Source: Hemicentrotus pulcherrimus (lineage: Eukaryota > Echinodermata > Echinoidea > Camarodonta > Strongylocentrotidae). Taken from it: DNA of 12,626 nt. Position 1 is the stretch's first letter, and every line of letters begins with the position of its first letter. Of the stretch, positions 9,101 through 12,626 are shown one piece after another. Location of the stretch: NCBI GenBank assembly GCA_003118195.1, contig BEXV01002711.1, positions 8,149-20,774 on the forward strand, in the 5' to 3' direction. A program made the position numbers and the translations under genes. Under the pieces are notes generated by a model that saw only the letters and a program-made list of their open reading frames with translations, made no database searches and was not told the DNA's origin.

Positions 9101-11636
9101 AAGAAGCAGATTGTTAAAAATCCTGTCAGTCTGCATACAATTGAAAGCAGTAATGATTCATACTTAAAAGGACGGTTCTTGAAAAAAATAGAAAAACATG
9201 AAGAAGGAATTGTGATACAAAAGTTTTCTCTTAAAATTTTACTTCTTATGCATGTTTTATAAACATTTAAGGTTGATATTTATAATTTAACTTAACCCAT
9301 GTCATTCCAATACCTATACGTTCAAACATGATGCAACATAGCTGGCACAGTTCTGCAGAACTCCATTTCAGCATTGTTATGCTGCACATACATTTCTCAT
9401 ATTGTGTTAAAATTAAGGGCTTTGGAAATTTGTAGAGGGAAGTAAGTTCCATTGTACATTGTTTATTTGGAGCAATATTGTATTATCCCAATGTCTATGT
9501 ATGTATCAATTTATAAAACATCATTGAATATCTAACTGAAATAAACTCATCTGTTTGTCTGAAGGTTATGTGCTCCATACCATGGATAGAAGCCAAGTGC
9601 CTAACTGGAAGGATCTATCAACTGATTCTAGAACTCGCTCAGGTGAGTCAACTTTCACCATTTTCTTTTACAGTATATTTGACTAGTCCATATCTGATGG
9701 CAGTTAGGTGCAGTCTGGTTAATGAAATTCAGATTGCCAGGGATGATGATGGTGATGGGGATGATGATGGCAAAGACGATGATGATGATGGTGATGATGA
9801 TGACGATGATTATGGTGAGGATGATGATGATGGTGATGGTGACAGTGATGATGATGATGATGATGATGATGGTGATGACGATGACAAAGACAATAATGAT
9901 GATGGTGATGACGATGATGATGATGGTGACAATGATGATGATGATGATGACAATGATGATGGTGATGATAGTGATGAATATAGGGATGATTCAGAAGACA
10001 AGGATGATTTTTTCACTTAATAATTGTGTACCCAGTAGTTGATTATAAAGATGAAAGTAAAGATATTGTTAGTGATGTTGATAGAGTTCTCATTGGTGAT
10101 AGTTATAACCAATATGATGATGATGTTAATGATGATAGCGACTGCTTTATTACCCATTGTAGTAATTGGAATATTTAAGGGACTTTGTAACATTGTTAAG
10201 ATGAGAGCTAGTGGTGCTAAGGTGGTGACTTCAATGCTAGATGTACAATTAAAGATAATCTGGAAATTTGAGTGAAAACGGACCATTATTCATGGTACAA
10301 ATTGGGGATAAACTGATCTGATCGATTCCTTAATTCTCCCAACTATATTATACTGATTTTATCACATTTTAGGTGATTGCAAATCTCACAAAACAATAAA
10401 ATGGCTCTACATTCCATTCCAAACATTTAAGTGTTGACAGATTTTGTATAGCCTGTTTTATGTCTTTTTTTATGGAAAAACGGTTGGTAAAATTCAAAAA
10501 TGGTTGGGAGAATTTACTGTTAATCACTGTTAGAGGGTGCCTCACATTGACGCCTTCAAAGAAAACCATAGATTTTTTAATGGTTTGAGAATTTTTTCAG
10601 GATTTTTTGCATGTCAGAGGGTTAGTACAGTAAAAGGAATATAGTAAGTAACATTTTGTACAAAATTAAGCAATTTTTGTTTTCAACCTTCAACAATGTT
10701 ATCAAGTCACTTTAAAGATGCTGATGAAAAATGATGATGACGATGATGATGATGATGACGATGATGATGACGATGATGATGATTGTGATGATGACAATGA
10801 TGATAATGAAGATGATAATGGTGATGATGATACAGATGCACATTGAGACTGATAATCATATTAACACCCAATCCTTTAAATATCCCAATCCTAACAGGCT
10901 GCGGACCAATCGGACCACAAGTCCCAGAAGGTGACCGACTTCTACTACATGGTACGAGCCAACGCCCAGATCATCCAGGAGAACCCTGAACTCATTACCC
11001 AACAAGCCCTCAATGAACCCGACTCCTCAGCATGCTGCCAAGTCGCCACCGAATACCTCAAGACCAACCGCACCAAGAGTGAGTACACTTGCTCAGTTCC
11101 ACTATGCGCCCTTTACAGCCGTAGTTTGATGATACATATAGAGTGAAACCTGTCTGTAAAGACCACCTAAGGGAGACAAGGAAAGTGGTCTTTATAGGCA
11201 GGTGGTCTTTATGTACAGGTTCCTTTAGTACATGTTTCAATGAGAAAACATTTTCAAGGAAACACAAAATGTGGTCTTTATAGACAGGTGGTCTATACAG
11301 GTGGTCACTAAAGCAGGTTTGACTGTATATGTGTTTGTTTGATGATGGTTCTTTTACCTGACTGCTATAAGAAAGCAAGTATAGATAACAAACAGAAGAC
11401 CGGCAGATTCTTTGGGTCAATGACCCTTACATAATTTGATTTTATAATTCTTTCAAACCCGTCTTTCTTTCTTTGTGCTTTCAGAGTTGTGCTGGCAAGC
11501 CTTGTCCAAGAGCCAAGTTCAAAGTGCAGAGGTCATGACCCTTACCCACACTGCAGCTGTGTCACTGGTACAGTTCTCCCCCAAGGGCAACCTCCTAGCG
11601 ACCGCCTGCACAGACAACACAGTCAGAATATGGATA
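2..11636 (+). CDS. NACHT and WD-repeat STAND NTPase, partial (13 exons; both ends missing)
   Basis: Spliced coding sequence: 2-122, 1370-1628, 2156-2237, 2997-3105, 4483-4658, 5103-5167, 5470-5646, 6279-6478, 7267-7411, 8623-8863, 9565-9642, 10898-11078, 11485-11636. Each junction is GT-AG and phases agree (1,2,0,1,0,2,2,1,2,0,0,1, then 0 at the last donor), giving 662 residues without a stop. Visible landmarks: P-loop GLGGTGKT at residues 99-106, Walker B IFLDSLDQ at 192-199, a VTVRPD sensor strand with Arg227, WYHRIFFEVA after a winged-helix-like region, the helical motif ANAQIIQENP, and a WD repeat ending VRIW at 658-661. Known of the family: STAND ATPases that switch between an ADP-bound resting and an ATP-bound oligomeric state, with the WD propeller as sensor or partner-binding surface, usually cytosolic. 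Inferred: a signalling or scaffold protein of the NWD1/NWD2/TEP1 type. Family members commonly exceed 1200 residues, so roughly half is outside the window. The ligand and exact ortholog cannot be told. Confidence 0.9.
404..519. repeat. Inverted repeat with 16-base arms (possible mini-transposon core)
   Basis: Arm 404-419 is AGTTGCGATTGATTCA and arm 504-519 is TGAATCAATCACAACT. The two are reverse complements at 15 of 16 positions, separated by 84 bases. This is more than chance pairing in an AT-rich intron and looks like a foldback or mini-transposon. I see no clear target duplication, so element limits are unknown. Confidence 0.5.
712..867. mobile_element. Degenerate CAGT/ACTG mini-transposon remnant
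   Basis: This stretch carries worn versions of the words that make up the clean element at 912-1103: ataaaggtcatctgtcta, ctgtctagaaaggtcaccc, ttgttccctta, then ggtggtttcaatagatcc followed by GACTG at 861-865 and TA at 866-867. The right terminus (ACTG-TA) is intact, while the left terminus is no longer recognisable. It is older than the clean copies. Confidence 0.5.
842..1379 (+). repeat. Tandem duplication spanning the end of intron 1 and the first bases of exon 2
   Basis: Copy A is about 842-1198 and copy B starts at 1199 and runs to about 1379. Bases 868-905 and 1229-1266 match at 36 of 38 positions. The right parts (1104-1198 and 1268-1379) share the T/C-rich tract, the acceptor tatttag and the first ten exon 2 bases (ATGCTATCAC against ATGCCATCAC), with small indels including gtct and an extra 12 or so bases in copy B. 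Copy A also carries a 192-base mini-transposon that copy B lacks. Copy B supplies the acceptor that fits the reading frame. Confidence 0.85.
912..1103 (+). mobile_element. TA-flanked mini-transposon, copy 1 (CAGT...ACTG ends)
   Basis: It begins CAGTCAAACCTG and ends CAGGTTTCACTG, and is flanked by TA at 910-911 and 1104-1105. The interior is built from short complementary words (aaagaccacctg, ggtggtcttta), so the element can fold on itself. CAGT ends with TA duplications are the hallmark of Tc1/mariner-type insertions; no transposase is encoded, so it is non-autonomous. The empty site in copy B of the tandem duplication (tcttgtaTActtgt near 1268) supports these limits directly. Related copies lie at 3116-3290 and, inverted, 11141-11325. 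Confidence 0.85.
1370..1628 (+). CDS. Exon 2: NACHT P-loop exon
   Basis: It enters in phase 1 (split codon Tyr41) and leaves in phase 2 at gtaatg. It encodes residues 41-126 and opens with SFCRDRAATVIGQEENLERL, the short Cys-Arg plus V/I-G-x-E segment that precedes the NTPase core in NACHT-WD proteins. After a loop come strand KPFVIHG and Walker A GLGGTGKTALIAKL at 99-112 (bases 1543-1584). The invariant Lys105 and Thr106 for phosphate and magnesium are present, so nucleotide binding is expected. Confidence 0.95.
1669..1885 (+). repeat. Old dispersed repeat (gcccaaagcccttacagt ... ttcca type)
   Basis: The order of words resembles a common repeat of invertebrate and fish genomes as I remember it: an accataaggcccaaagcccttacagt opening, an A-rich middle, taaaaaaagatgtgttttta, then a segment around a gatcattcca motif. 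A looser match to the same layout appears at about 8100-8385. The family name is not certain and the limits are approximate. It could be a LINE or SINE 3' region. Confidence 0.35.
1965..2012 (+). mobile_element. SINE head fragment with a polymerase III A box
   Basis: TGGTTTAGTGG at 1982-1992 fits the A-box consensus TRGYNNARNNG at every position. The following ataagtctctggactgggaa closely matches the reverse complement of the SINE at 3296-4060 (ataagtctctggattgagaa). No B box follows at the usual 30-40 bases, so this copy is truncated or rearranged. Confidence 0.55.
2156..2237 (+). CDS. Exon 3: NACHT core strand after the P-loop helix
   Basis: Enters in phase 2 (split Arg127) and leaves in phase 0 at a weak donor, gtttgt. 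It encodes residues 127-154: PIHIVRFIGITPQSYDIRNL then LYSICEQ. The hydrophobic strand followed by a polar turn and the helix with DIRNLLYSICEQ match the second strand and helix of NACHT domains, where IVRFIG-T-x-S is a frequent pattern. Confidence 0.92.
2238..2996 (+). other. Intron 3
   Basis: Donor gtttgt (weak) at 2238 and acceptor ttctctatag ending at 2996. About 2238-2430 is AT-rich with tacatgtacatgcacatg near 2290 and otherwise unassigned. About 2430-2705 holds an antisense reverse-transcriptase relic. About 2706-2996 contains a GC-richer patch (2795-2850) that I do not recognise. Confidence 0.85.
2430..2705 (-). pseudogene. Decayed non-LTR retrotransposon reverse-transcriptase fragment
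   Basis: On the minus strand, bases 2697-2655 read GFESYLSNRSQYEV, the W/G-F-x-SYLSNR-x-Q element of LINE reverse transcriptases. After a frame change, 2618-2565 reads VPQGSILGPLLFLIYI, the near-invariant palm block. After another change, the sequence continues as NDL-like, then NVCKY...KLHAKK near 2430-2460, which normally lies after the YADDT box. The order and spacing are right for a Jockey/CR1/L2-like element, but frames shift at least twice, stops interrupt it and the YADDT aspartates are not visible. It is a dead fossil of roughly 90 codons, antisense to the host gene. Confidence 0.8.
2997..3105 (+). CDS. Exon 4: NACHT helical segment
   Basis: Phase 0 in, phase 1 out at a strong donor (gtaagt). 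It encodes residues 155-190, starting ICHCLGLDDQFIPKEFKKL and ending QKASRNHPI. This is the variable helical segment between the second NACHT strand and Walker B; the closing HPI leads straight into the Walker B strand of exon 5. A mini-transposon starts only ten bases after this exon. Confidence 0.92.
3116..3290 (+). mobile_element. TA-type mini-transposon, copy 2 (CAGT...ACTG ends)
   Basis: Same family and orientation as 912-1103: it starts CAGTCAAACCTG, holds gtgaccacctgtctacaa, gaacctgtataataagaccacc and ggtggtctttatagacagg, and ends TTTTACTG. TA follows at 3291-3292; the left flank is TG instead of TA, presumably mutated. It is about 17 bases shorter than copy 1. It encodes no protein. 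Confidence 0.8.
3296..4060 (-). mobile_element. tRNA-derived SINE on the minus strand, split by a later insertion
   Basis: Read on the minus strand, an A-box-like TGTTCCAGTGG (4051-4041, ten of eleven consensus positions) is followed by ata, then a 480-base foreign block, then taagtctctggattgagaacc and a perfect B box GGTTCAAATCC (3521-3511). The body and tail continue to about 3296, where aacccactataataagc ends it. Removing the block brings the A and B boxes to about 32 bases apart, normal for tRNA-derived SINEs, and leaves about 285 bases. The 5' part also matches the SINE head at 1965-2012 (gaggtg, tgt, agtggata in the same order). Confidence 0.7.
3555..4037. mobile_element. Modular palindromic DNA element inserted in the SINE
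   Basis: The ends are inverted: TTTCTAAATGCAC near 3559-3571 and GTGCAGTTAGAAA at 4018-4030. The motif GCA(G/T)TTAGAA recurs inside in direct orientation at 3614, 3720 and 3924, each time followed by a G/A-rich run; the first two copies continue into GCGATTAAA-type sequence, the third into tgcggtgtcacc. Other features are a perfect stem ATCGGTG-TGG-CACCGAT (3696-3712), a partial one at 3998-4014 and a GC-richer centre (acgcgcttta, gagcgcggg). The bases TAT occur at both SINE junctions, which may be the target duplication. No open frame of note, so it is non-autonomous. I cannot name the superfamily. Confidence 0.6.
4150..4424 (+). repeat. Dispersed 275-base repeat, copy a
   Basis: The reverse complement of 11717-11999 aligns along its full length, sharing gcttcaaaatga, gaagtgcctcaaaaaag, cttgataatcagacatgt, catggggttcctgactgacc and cagaattttgtttcagaatct. 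The two copies differ by many substitutions and a few indels, so both are old. Family unknown; no protein coding. Confidence 0.8.
4483..4658 (+). CDS. Exon 5: Walker B and sensor exon of the NACHT domain
   Basis: Phase 1 in (split Met191), phase 0 out at gtgagc. It encodes residues 191-249: MIFLDSLDQLSDEYQGRDLL, then WLPRQLPHHVHMVVTVRPD. Four hydrophobic residues precede Asp195, with a second acidic residue at Asp198, as in NACHT Walker B. LxWLPxxLP and the strand HMVVTVRPD with Arg227 fit the sensor-1 position in NWD-type proteins. The catalytic set is intact. Confidence 0.95.
4659..5102 (+). other. Intron 5
   Basis: Donor gtgagc at 4659 and acceptor ctatgtttttag ending at 5102, phase 0. 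AT-rich. Short GC-richer stretch at 4741-4790 (gggtcattccatggggttgcg). I recognise no repeat or gene here. Confidence 0.85.
5103..5167 (+). CDS. Exon 6: short linker of the NACHT region
   Basis: Phase 0 in, phase 2 out at gtaagc. It encodes residues 250-270, IKPLNDTSKSPMLECLLANN plus Gly, with a split Arg271. In NWD-like proteins the strand after sensor 1 reads (V/L)xPL followed by a helix of this length, then R-x-LT into the next helix. That is what exons 6-7 give here. Confidence 0.9.
5168..5469 (+). other. Intron 6
   Basis: Donor gtaagc at 5168 and acceptor attctttag ending at 5469, phase 2. It contains tgatgtacatgtacatgtgtgt near 5184-5205 and otherwise ordinary AT-rich sequence. Nothing else recognised. 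Confidence 0.85.
5470..5646 (+). CDS. Exon 7: post-NACHT helical region
   Basis: Phase 2 in (split Arg271), phase 2 out at gtaagc. It encodes residues 271-329. TLTKDQKRIVLKAHQDNKPT is followed by ALYMKIACDMASNWYSYTPL. The pattern LT-x-x-Q...KPTALYLKIA...W-x-SY is typical of the helical segment after the NACHT core in NWD1-type proteins. It ends in NITGIITQLFEQ, which leads into the winged-helix region. Confidence 0.92.
5647..6278 (+). other. Intron 7
   Basis: Donor gtaagc at 5647 and acceptor tttattttag ending at 6278. It contains a short GT run (5664-5680), a minus-strand SINE (about 5723-5861) and AT-rich unassigned sequence at 5862-6278. Confidence 0.85.
5723..5861 (-). mobile_element. 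tRNA-like SINE, second family
   Basis: On the minus strand the A box TGGTCTAGTGG (5848-5838) is perfect. AGTTTGAAACT (5782-5772) is a worn B box, eight of eleven positions. It is followed by cacgtctttcggatggtgacgttaaaggtc, a 3' module resembling one I remember from SINEs of many marine invertebrates. Length about 139 bases. Sequence differs from the SINE at 3296-4060, so it is a separate family. Confidence 0.6.
6279..6478 (+). CDS. Exon 8: winged-helix-like region
   Basis: Phase 2 in (split Gln330), phase 1 out at gtagga. It encodes residues 330-396. LEEKHGILFVAHALGYLTCS is followed by RSGLTSNELLDILSCDD and, later, PPLLWTRLRLDL. The hydrophobic helix, then GL-(T/S)-x-x-EL-x-x-(I/V)LS, then PPLLW-x-RLR-x-DLG, is a conserved series in NACHT-WD proteins after the ATPase core. 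A longer open frame upstream of the acceptor is chance. Confidence 0.93.
6479..7266 (+). other. Intron 8
   Basis: Donor gtagga at 6479 and acceptor ttattatag ending at 7266, phase 1. A mini-transposon lies at about 6576-6720. The rest is AT-rich and includes an A-rich run at 6964-6991. Nothing else recognised. Reading frames over 6480-6680 are open by chance only. Confidence 0.85.
6576..6720. mobile_element. Mini-transposon with TTTCACAAA / TTTGTGAAA ends
   Basis: The left end is gggccccaTTTCACAAAacttgtcatcagtgac; the right end is gtgtcatttgtcatagaaaaaaggcTTTGTGAAAcaggt. The ends are inverted copies, including an inner TTGTCAT/ATGACAA pair. About 145 bases, no coding capacity. Sequences with such ends are common in sea urchin and hemichordate introns as I remember them. 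A partial match (gggtgtttcacaaagactaag) lies at 11679-11699. Confidence 0.65.
7267..7411 (+). CDS. Exon 9: end of the winged-helix region
   Basis: Phase 1 in (split Gly397), phase 2 out at gtaagt. It encodes residues 397-444. SNLVESGADQMVVYRWYHRI is followed by FFEVAYSRYVQPNKQQLHQN and IAEYFSE. The motif WYHR-x-F-x-EVA followed by a helix that begins near a Leu-His pair and ends AEYF is a strong NACHT-WD signature. It corresponds to the H-x-x-(F/L)-x-E-x-A element at the close of the nucleotide-binding module in other STAND proteins. Confidence 0.94.
7412..8622 (+). other. Intron 9
   Basis: Donor gtaagt at 7412 and acceptor gctcttttcacag ending at 8622. About 7412-8090 is AT-rich with nothing recognised. 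About 8100-8385 may be an old dispersed repeat of the kind seen at 1669-1885. The frame of exon 10 stays open upstream to 8486, but the acceptor and phase show this part is intronic. Confidence 0.85.
8100..8385 (+). repeat. Possible second copy of the old dispersed repeat
   Basis: An A-rich start, then aaaacaagactgtcttcaggttagatttaaaagaaccagag, then a part with ctttgtctccta. The order of words resembles the 1669-1885 repeat (A-rich, tgttttta, a ttcca-like segment, then cctatcacc), but the match is loose and I could not align it base by base. Limits are approximate. Confidence 0.25.
8623..8863 (+). CDS. Exon 10: basic linker and ELPYHL helix
   Basis: Phase 2 in (split Arg445), phase 0 out at a weak donor, gtgcga. 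It encodes residues 445-525. WAYTPKPFVSKKTKRVDVAF opens a Lys/Arg-rich, probably disordered stretch of about 50 residues. Then NMRKLTELPYHLIQAKMWDE closes the exon. (N)xRKL-x-ELPYHL is a fixed signature of the helical array between NACHT and WD parts in NWD-like proteins. The basic insert differs from the family as I recall it. Confidence 0.93.
8864..9564 (+). other. Intron 10
   Basis: Donor gtgcga (weak) at 8864 and acceptor tttgtctgaag ending at 9564, phase 0. It starts with an ATAATAAT run (8906-8922) followed by gtgctaaaaacattaagtaccatagcacttacaaaa, which could be a worn SINE or LINE tail. The remainder is AT-rich and unassigned. Confidence 0.8.
9565..9642 (+). CDS. Exon 11: helical repeat segment
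   Basis: Phase 0 at both ends; donor gtgagt. It encodes residues 526-551: VMCSIPWIEAKCLTGRIYQL then ILELAQ. With the last residues of exon 10 it forms the (V/L)-C-x-x-x-W-(L/I)-x-A-K segment that follows ELPYHL in NACHT-WD proteins. The acceptor (ctgaag) is the weakest in the gene, but phase and family match support it. Confidence 0.85.
9741..9990 (+). repeat. GAT-rich imperfect microsatellite, about 250 bases
   Basis: Runs of GATGATGAT with scattered GAC, GGT and AAT variants. On the + strand one frame reads almost pure Asp with Gly, another Met, the third mostly stops. It lies in intron 11, starting about 100 bases after the donor. A worn GAT-like extension reaches about 10140. Confidence 0.95.
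10717..10835 (+). repeat. Second GAT/GAC microsatellite
   Basis: Imperfect GATGATGAC repeats, same orientation as the tract at 9741-9990, ending about 60 bases before the exon 12 acceptor. The purine-rich tract sits where branch point and polypyrimidine signals would be expected only just downstream (tcctttaaatatcccaatcctaacag). Confidence 0.93.
10898..11078 (+). CDS. Exon 12: helical linker before the WD propeller
   Basis: Phase 0 in, phase 1 out at gtgagt. It encodes residues 552-611: AADQSDHKSQKVTDFYYMVR, then ANAQIIQENPELITQQALNE, then PDSSACCQVATEYL. The motif F-x-x-(F/M)-(V/L)-R-x-NA-x-(I/V)-(I/L)-x-x-x-P-x-L-x-x-Q-x-A-x-N-x-P-x-x-S recurs in NACHT-WD proteins just before the first propeller blade, as I remember the family. 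It is likely a helical adaptor between the ATPase and sensor halves. Confidence 0.93.
11079..11484 (+). other. Intron 12
   Basis: Donor gtgagt at 11079 and acceptor gtgctttcag ending at 11484, with a T/C-rich tract (cccgtctttctttctttgtg). Nearly half is the inverted mini-transposon at 11141-11325. The rest is unassigned. Confidence 0.88.
11141..11325 (-). mobile_element. TA-flanked mini-transposon, copy 3 (opposite orientation)
   Basis: Reverse complement of the 912-1103 element. It starts GAGTGAAACCTG (one change from CAGTGAAACCTG) after TA at 11139-11140 and ends CAGGTTTGACTG before TA at 11326-11327. Internal words gtggtctttataggcaggtgg and ggttcctttagtacatgtttcaatgag match copy 1 on the other strand. 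185 bases, non-coding. Confidence 0.85.
11485..11636 (+). CDS. Exon 13: first WD repeat
   Basis: Phase 1 in (split Lys612), phase 0 out at gtgagt. It encodes residues 612-662. LCWQALSKSQVQSAEVMTLT is a lead-in strand. HTAAVSLVQFSPKGNLLATA then CTDNTVRIWI is one complete WD blade: a His near the start, V-x-FSP-x-G, LLAT(A/G), Asp in the D-N-T-V turn, and the terminal IW. The remaining blades lie beyond the right edge. The sequence after the donor soon meets stops, confirming the exon end. Confidence 0.95.
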
Positions 11637-11716
11637 GTGAGTGCAGATTTAACCACTTCTTATTATGTGACAAAGGGGGTGTTTCACAAAGACTAAGATC
11701 GACCTTAAAGGGATCT

Positions 11717-11999
11717 GATAACTTTGTCTCAGATTCTGAAACAAAATTCTGGATTTAGCTCATGCTGCAATGATAATTATAAACCTTGAGGTCAGTCAGG
11801 AACCCCATGATTTTTACAAGCCGATCACATGTCTGATTATCAAGGTATCTATGATTGGAATTACAAATTTTGAAAACCGTTTGATTAACGGTTATCATAA
11901 TACTACAGTCTATTGGGGAAAACGAGTATGGTAAATCTGGTAAATCTGGTCACTCCAAGATTTTTACTTTTTTGAGGCACTTCTTGATCATTTTGAAGC
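11717..11999 (-). repeat. Dispersed 280-base repeat, copy b (inverted relative to copy a)
   Basis: Reverse complement of 4150-4424 over its whole length. It differs from copy a by a local nine-base duplication (GGTAAATCT twice at 11930-11947, single in copy a) and by a run around aaaccgtttgattaacggtt (11874-11893). The repeat may continue left to the TTTCACAAA word near 11684, which would then be its true end. Non-coding. Confidence 0.8.
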
Positions 12000-12013
12000 T
12001 CAATTGTTTCAGT

Positions 12014-12041
12014 GGAACATATTGAATGGAACATATTGAAT
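12014..12041 (+). repeat. Perfect 14-base tandem duplication
   Basis: GGAACATATTGAAT occurs twice without a gap (12014-12027 and 12028-12041). It is a small replication-slip type duplication inside intron 13 with no visible function. Confidence 0.9.
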
Positions 12042-12626
12042 ACAGTATGATACTGTTCTGCTTGCATCAGAATACACATTTTCCAGATAATGTTTTTTTT
12101 CTCCAAGATATACCATGAATCTACCATCTGAAAGGAATGCTGAATCAGGCCTTTGCTAAGATCTTTCTTTGTTGACAACTTCCTGTACAGAGCTATTTTT
12201 GAAGTTTGTCCAAATTGTGGATGTGGATGATATTGGTCTTACATATCTGTAAAAATTGAAAATTCCTGGCCAGGGATATGATATTTATATTTCACTTTAT
12301 TTTTCATTTGTTTAATCAGTCAGACCGCAGCCGGTGCGAAAACCCTCTATTTTATTCAGCACGTATGCAAGAATTTATGTGTCTTGAATACGTAATGAGT
12401 AGTGCAGACGGTCTTCTCGATCGGCAGTTTTTGCCTTTATAATTGTTTAATTCTCGTGAAATGGGTCTTATTTTAAATATAAGAATTTGCACTCTCTATA
12501 TACTTATATGACAATCATGTTAGATATATTTTGGAAACAGATATTTCGCCTTGAAAATGGGGTTTTTCGATGATAAATCTATCTAAAGAGTAGGGCTGAT
12601 TTTCACATAGAAATCATTCTTGCGTC

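Larger units (their letters stand above)
9643..10897 (+). other. Intron 11
   Basis: Donor gtgagt at 9643 and acceptor atcctaacag ending at 10897. It contains two GAT-type microsatellites (9741-9990 and 10717-10835), a worn GAT-like extension at about 10040-10140, and unassigned AT-rich sequence at 10141-10716. Confidence 0.85.
11637..12626 (+). other. Intron 13 (runs out of the window)
   Basis: Donor gtgagt at 11637; no acceptor with a WD-like continuation was found. It contains a TTTCACAAA word (11684-11692), an inverted copy of the 280-base repeat (11717-11999), a 14-base tandem duplication (12014-12041), AT-rich sequence, and a slightly GC-richer unassigned stretch at 12318-12430. Confidence 0.8.

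Noticed and set aside
9722..10042. Met-rich and Asp-rich open frames, and the Ser-rich frame on the other strand, over 9722-10042
   Set aside because: They are translations of a GAT microsatellite inside intron 11. Splicing from 9642 to 10898 keeps frame and family similarity, so these are not separate genes.
11058..11420. Minus-strand 120-codon frame in intron 12
   Set aside because: It reads through the inverted mini-transposon. Its peptide (repeated KDH/VHKDH words) comes from the element's internal repeats.

Overview
The window is eukaryotic genomic DNA. One split gene on the + strand runs through almost all of it: 13 coding exons separated by GT-AG introns whose phases agree at every junction. 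Exons are GC-richer and introns AT-rich and crowded with short transposon-like repeats. The kind of protein, the TA-flanked and TTTCACAAA-ended mini-transposons, the tRNA-like SINEs and the GAT microsatellites suggest a marine invertebrate. My best guess is an echinoderm or other basal deuterostome. That is recall of repeat style, not a proven assignment.

The gene encodes a STAND-type NTPase of the NACHT plus WD-repeat class (NWD1/NWD2/TEP1-like). The visible coding sequence is 1986 nt, about 662 residues, and is open at both ends. In order it holds: the end of an N-terminal helical region (exon 1), a pre-NACHT segment and P-loop GLGGTGKT (exon 2), NACHT core strands (exons 3-4), the Walker B block IFLDSLDQ and sensor arginine (exon 5), post-NACHT helices (exons 6-7), a winged-helix-like region and WYHR-F-E-A motif (exons 8-9), a basic/helical linker (exons 10-12) and the first WD repeat (exon 13). 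The rest of the propeller and the true N terminus lie outside the window. I see no second gene.

The introns hold most of the unusual structure. Intron 1 (123-1369) has a tandem duplication of its own 3' end, including a decoy copy of the exon 2 splice acceptor; one copy carries a TA-flanked mini-transposon and the other is the matching empty site. Intron 2 (1629-2155) has a SINE head and an old dispersed repeat. Intron 3 (2238-2996) holds a decayed reverse-transcriptase fragment of a non-LTR retrotransposon, antisense to the gene. Intron 4 (3106-4482) is almost entirely transposon: a second mini-transposon beside the donor site, a SINE split by a modular palindromic element, and a 280-base repeat that returns inverted in intron 13. 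Intron 7 has another SINE, intron 8 a TTTCACAAA mini-transposon, intron 11 two GAT tracts, and intron 12 a third mini-transposon in inverse orientation.

No bacterial-style operon, tRNA, rRNA or CRISPR is present. Promoter, start codon, stop codon and polyadenylation signal of the gene are all outside the window.
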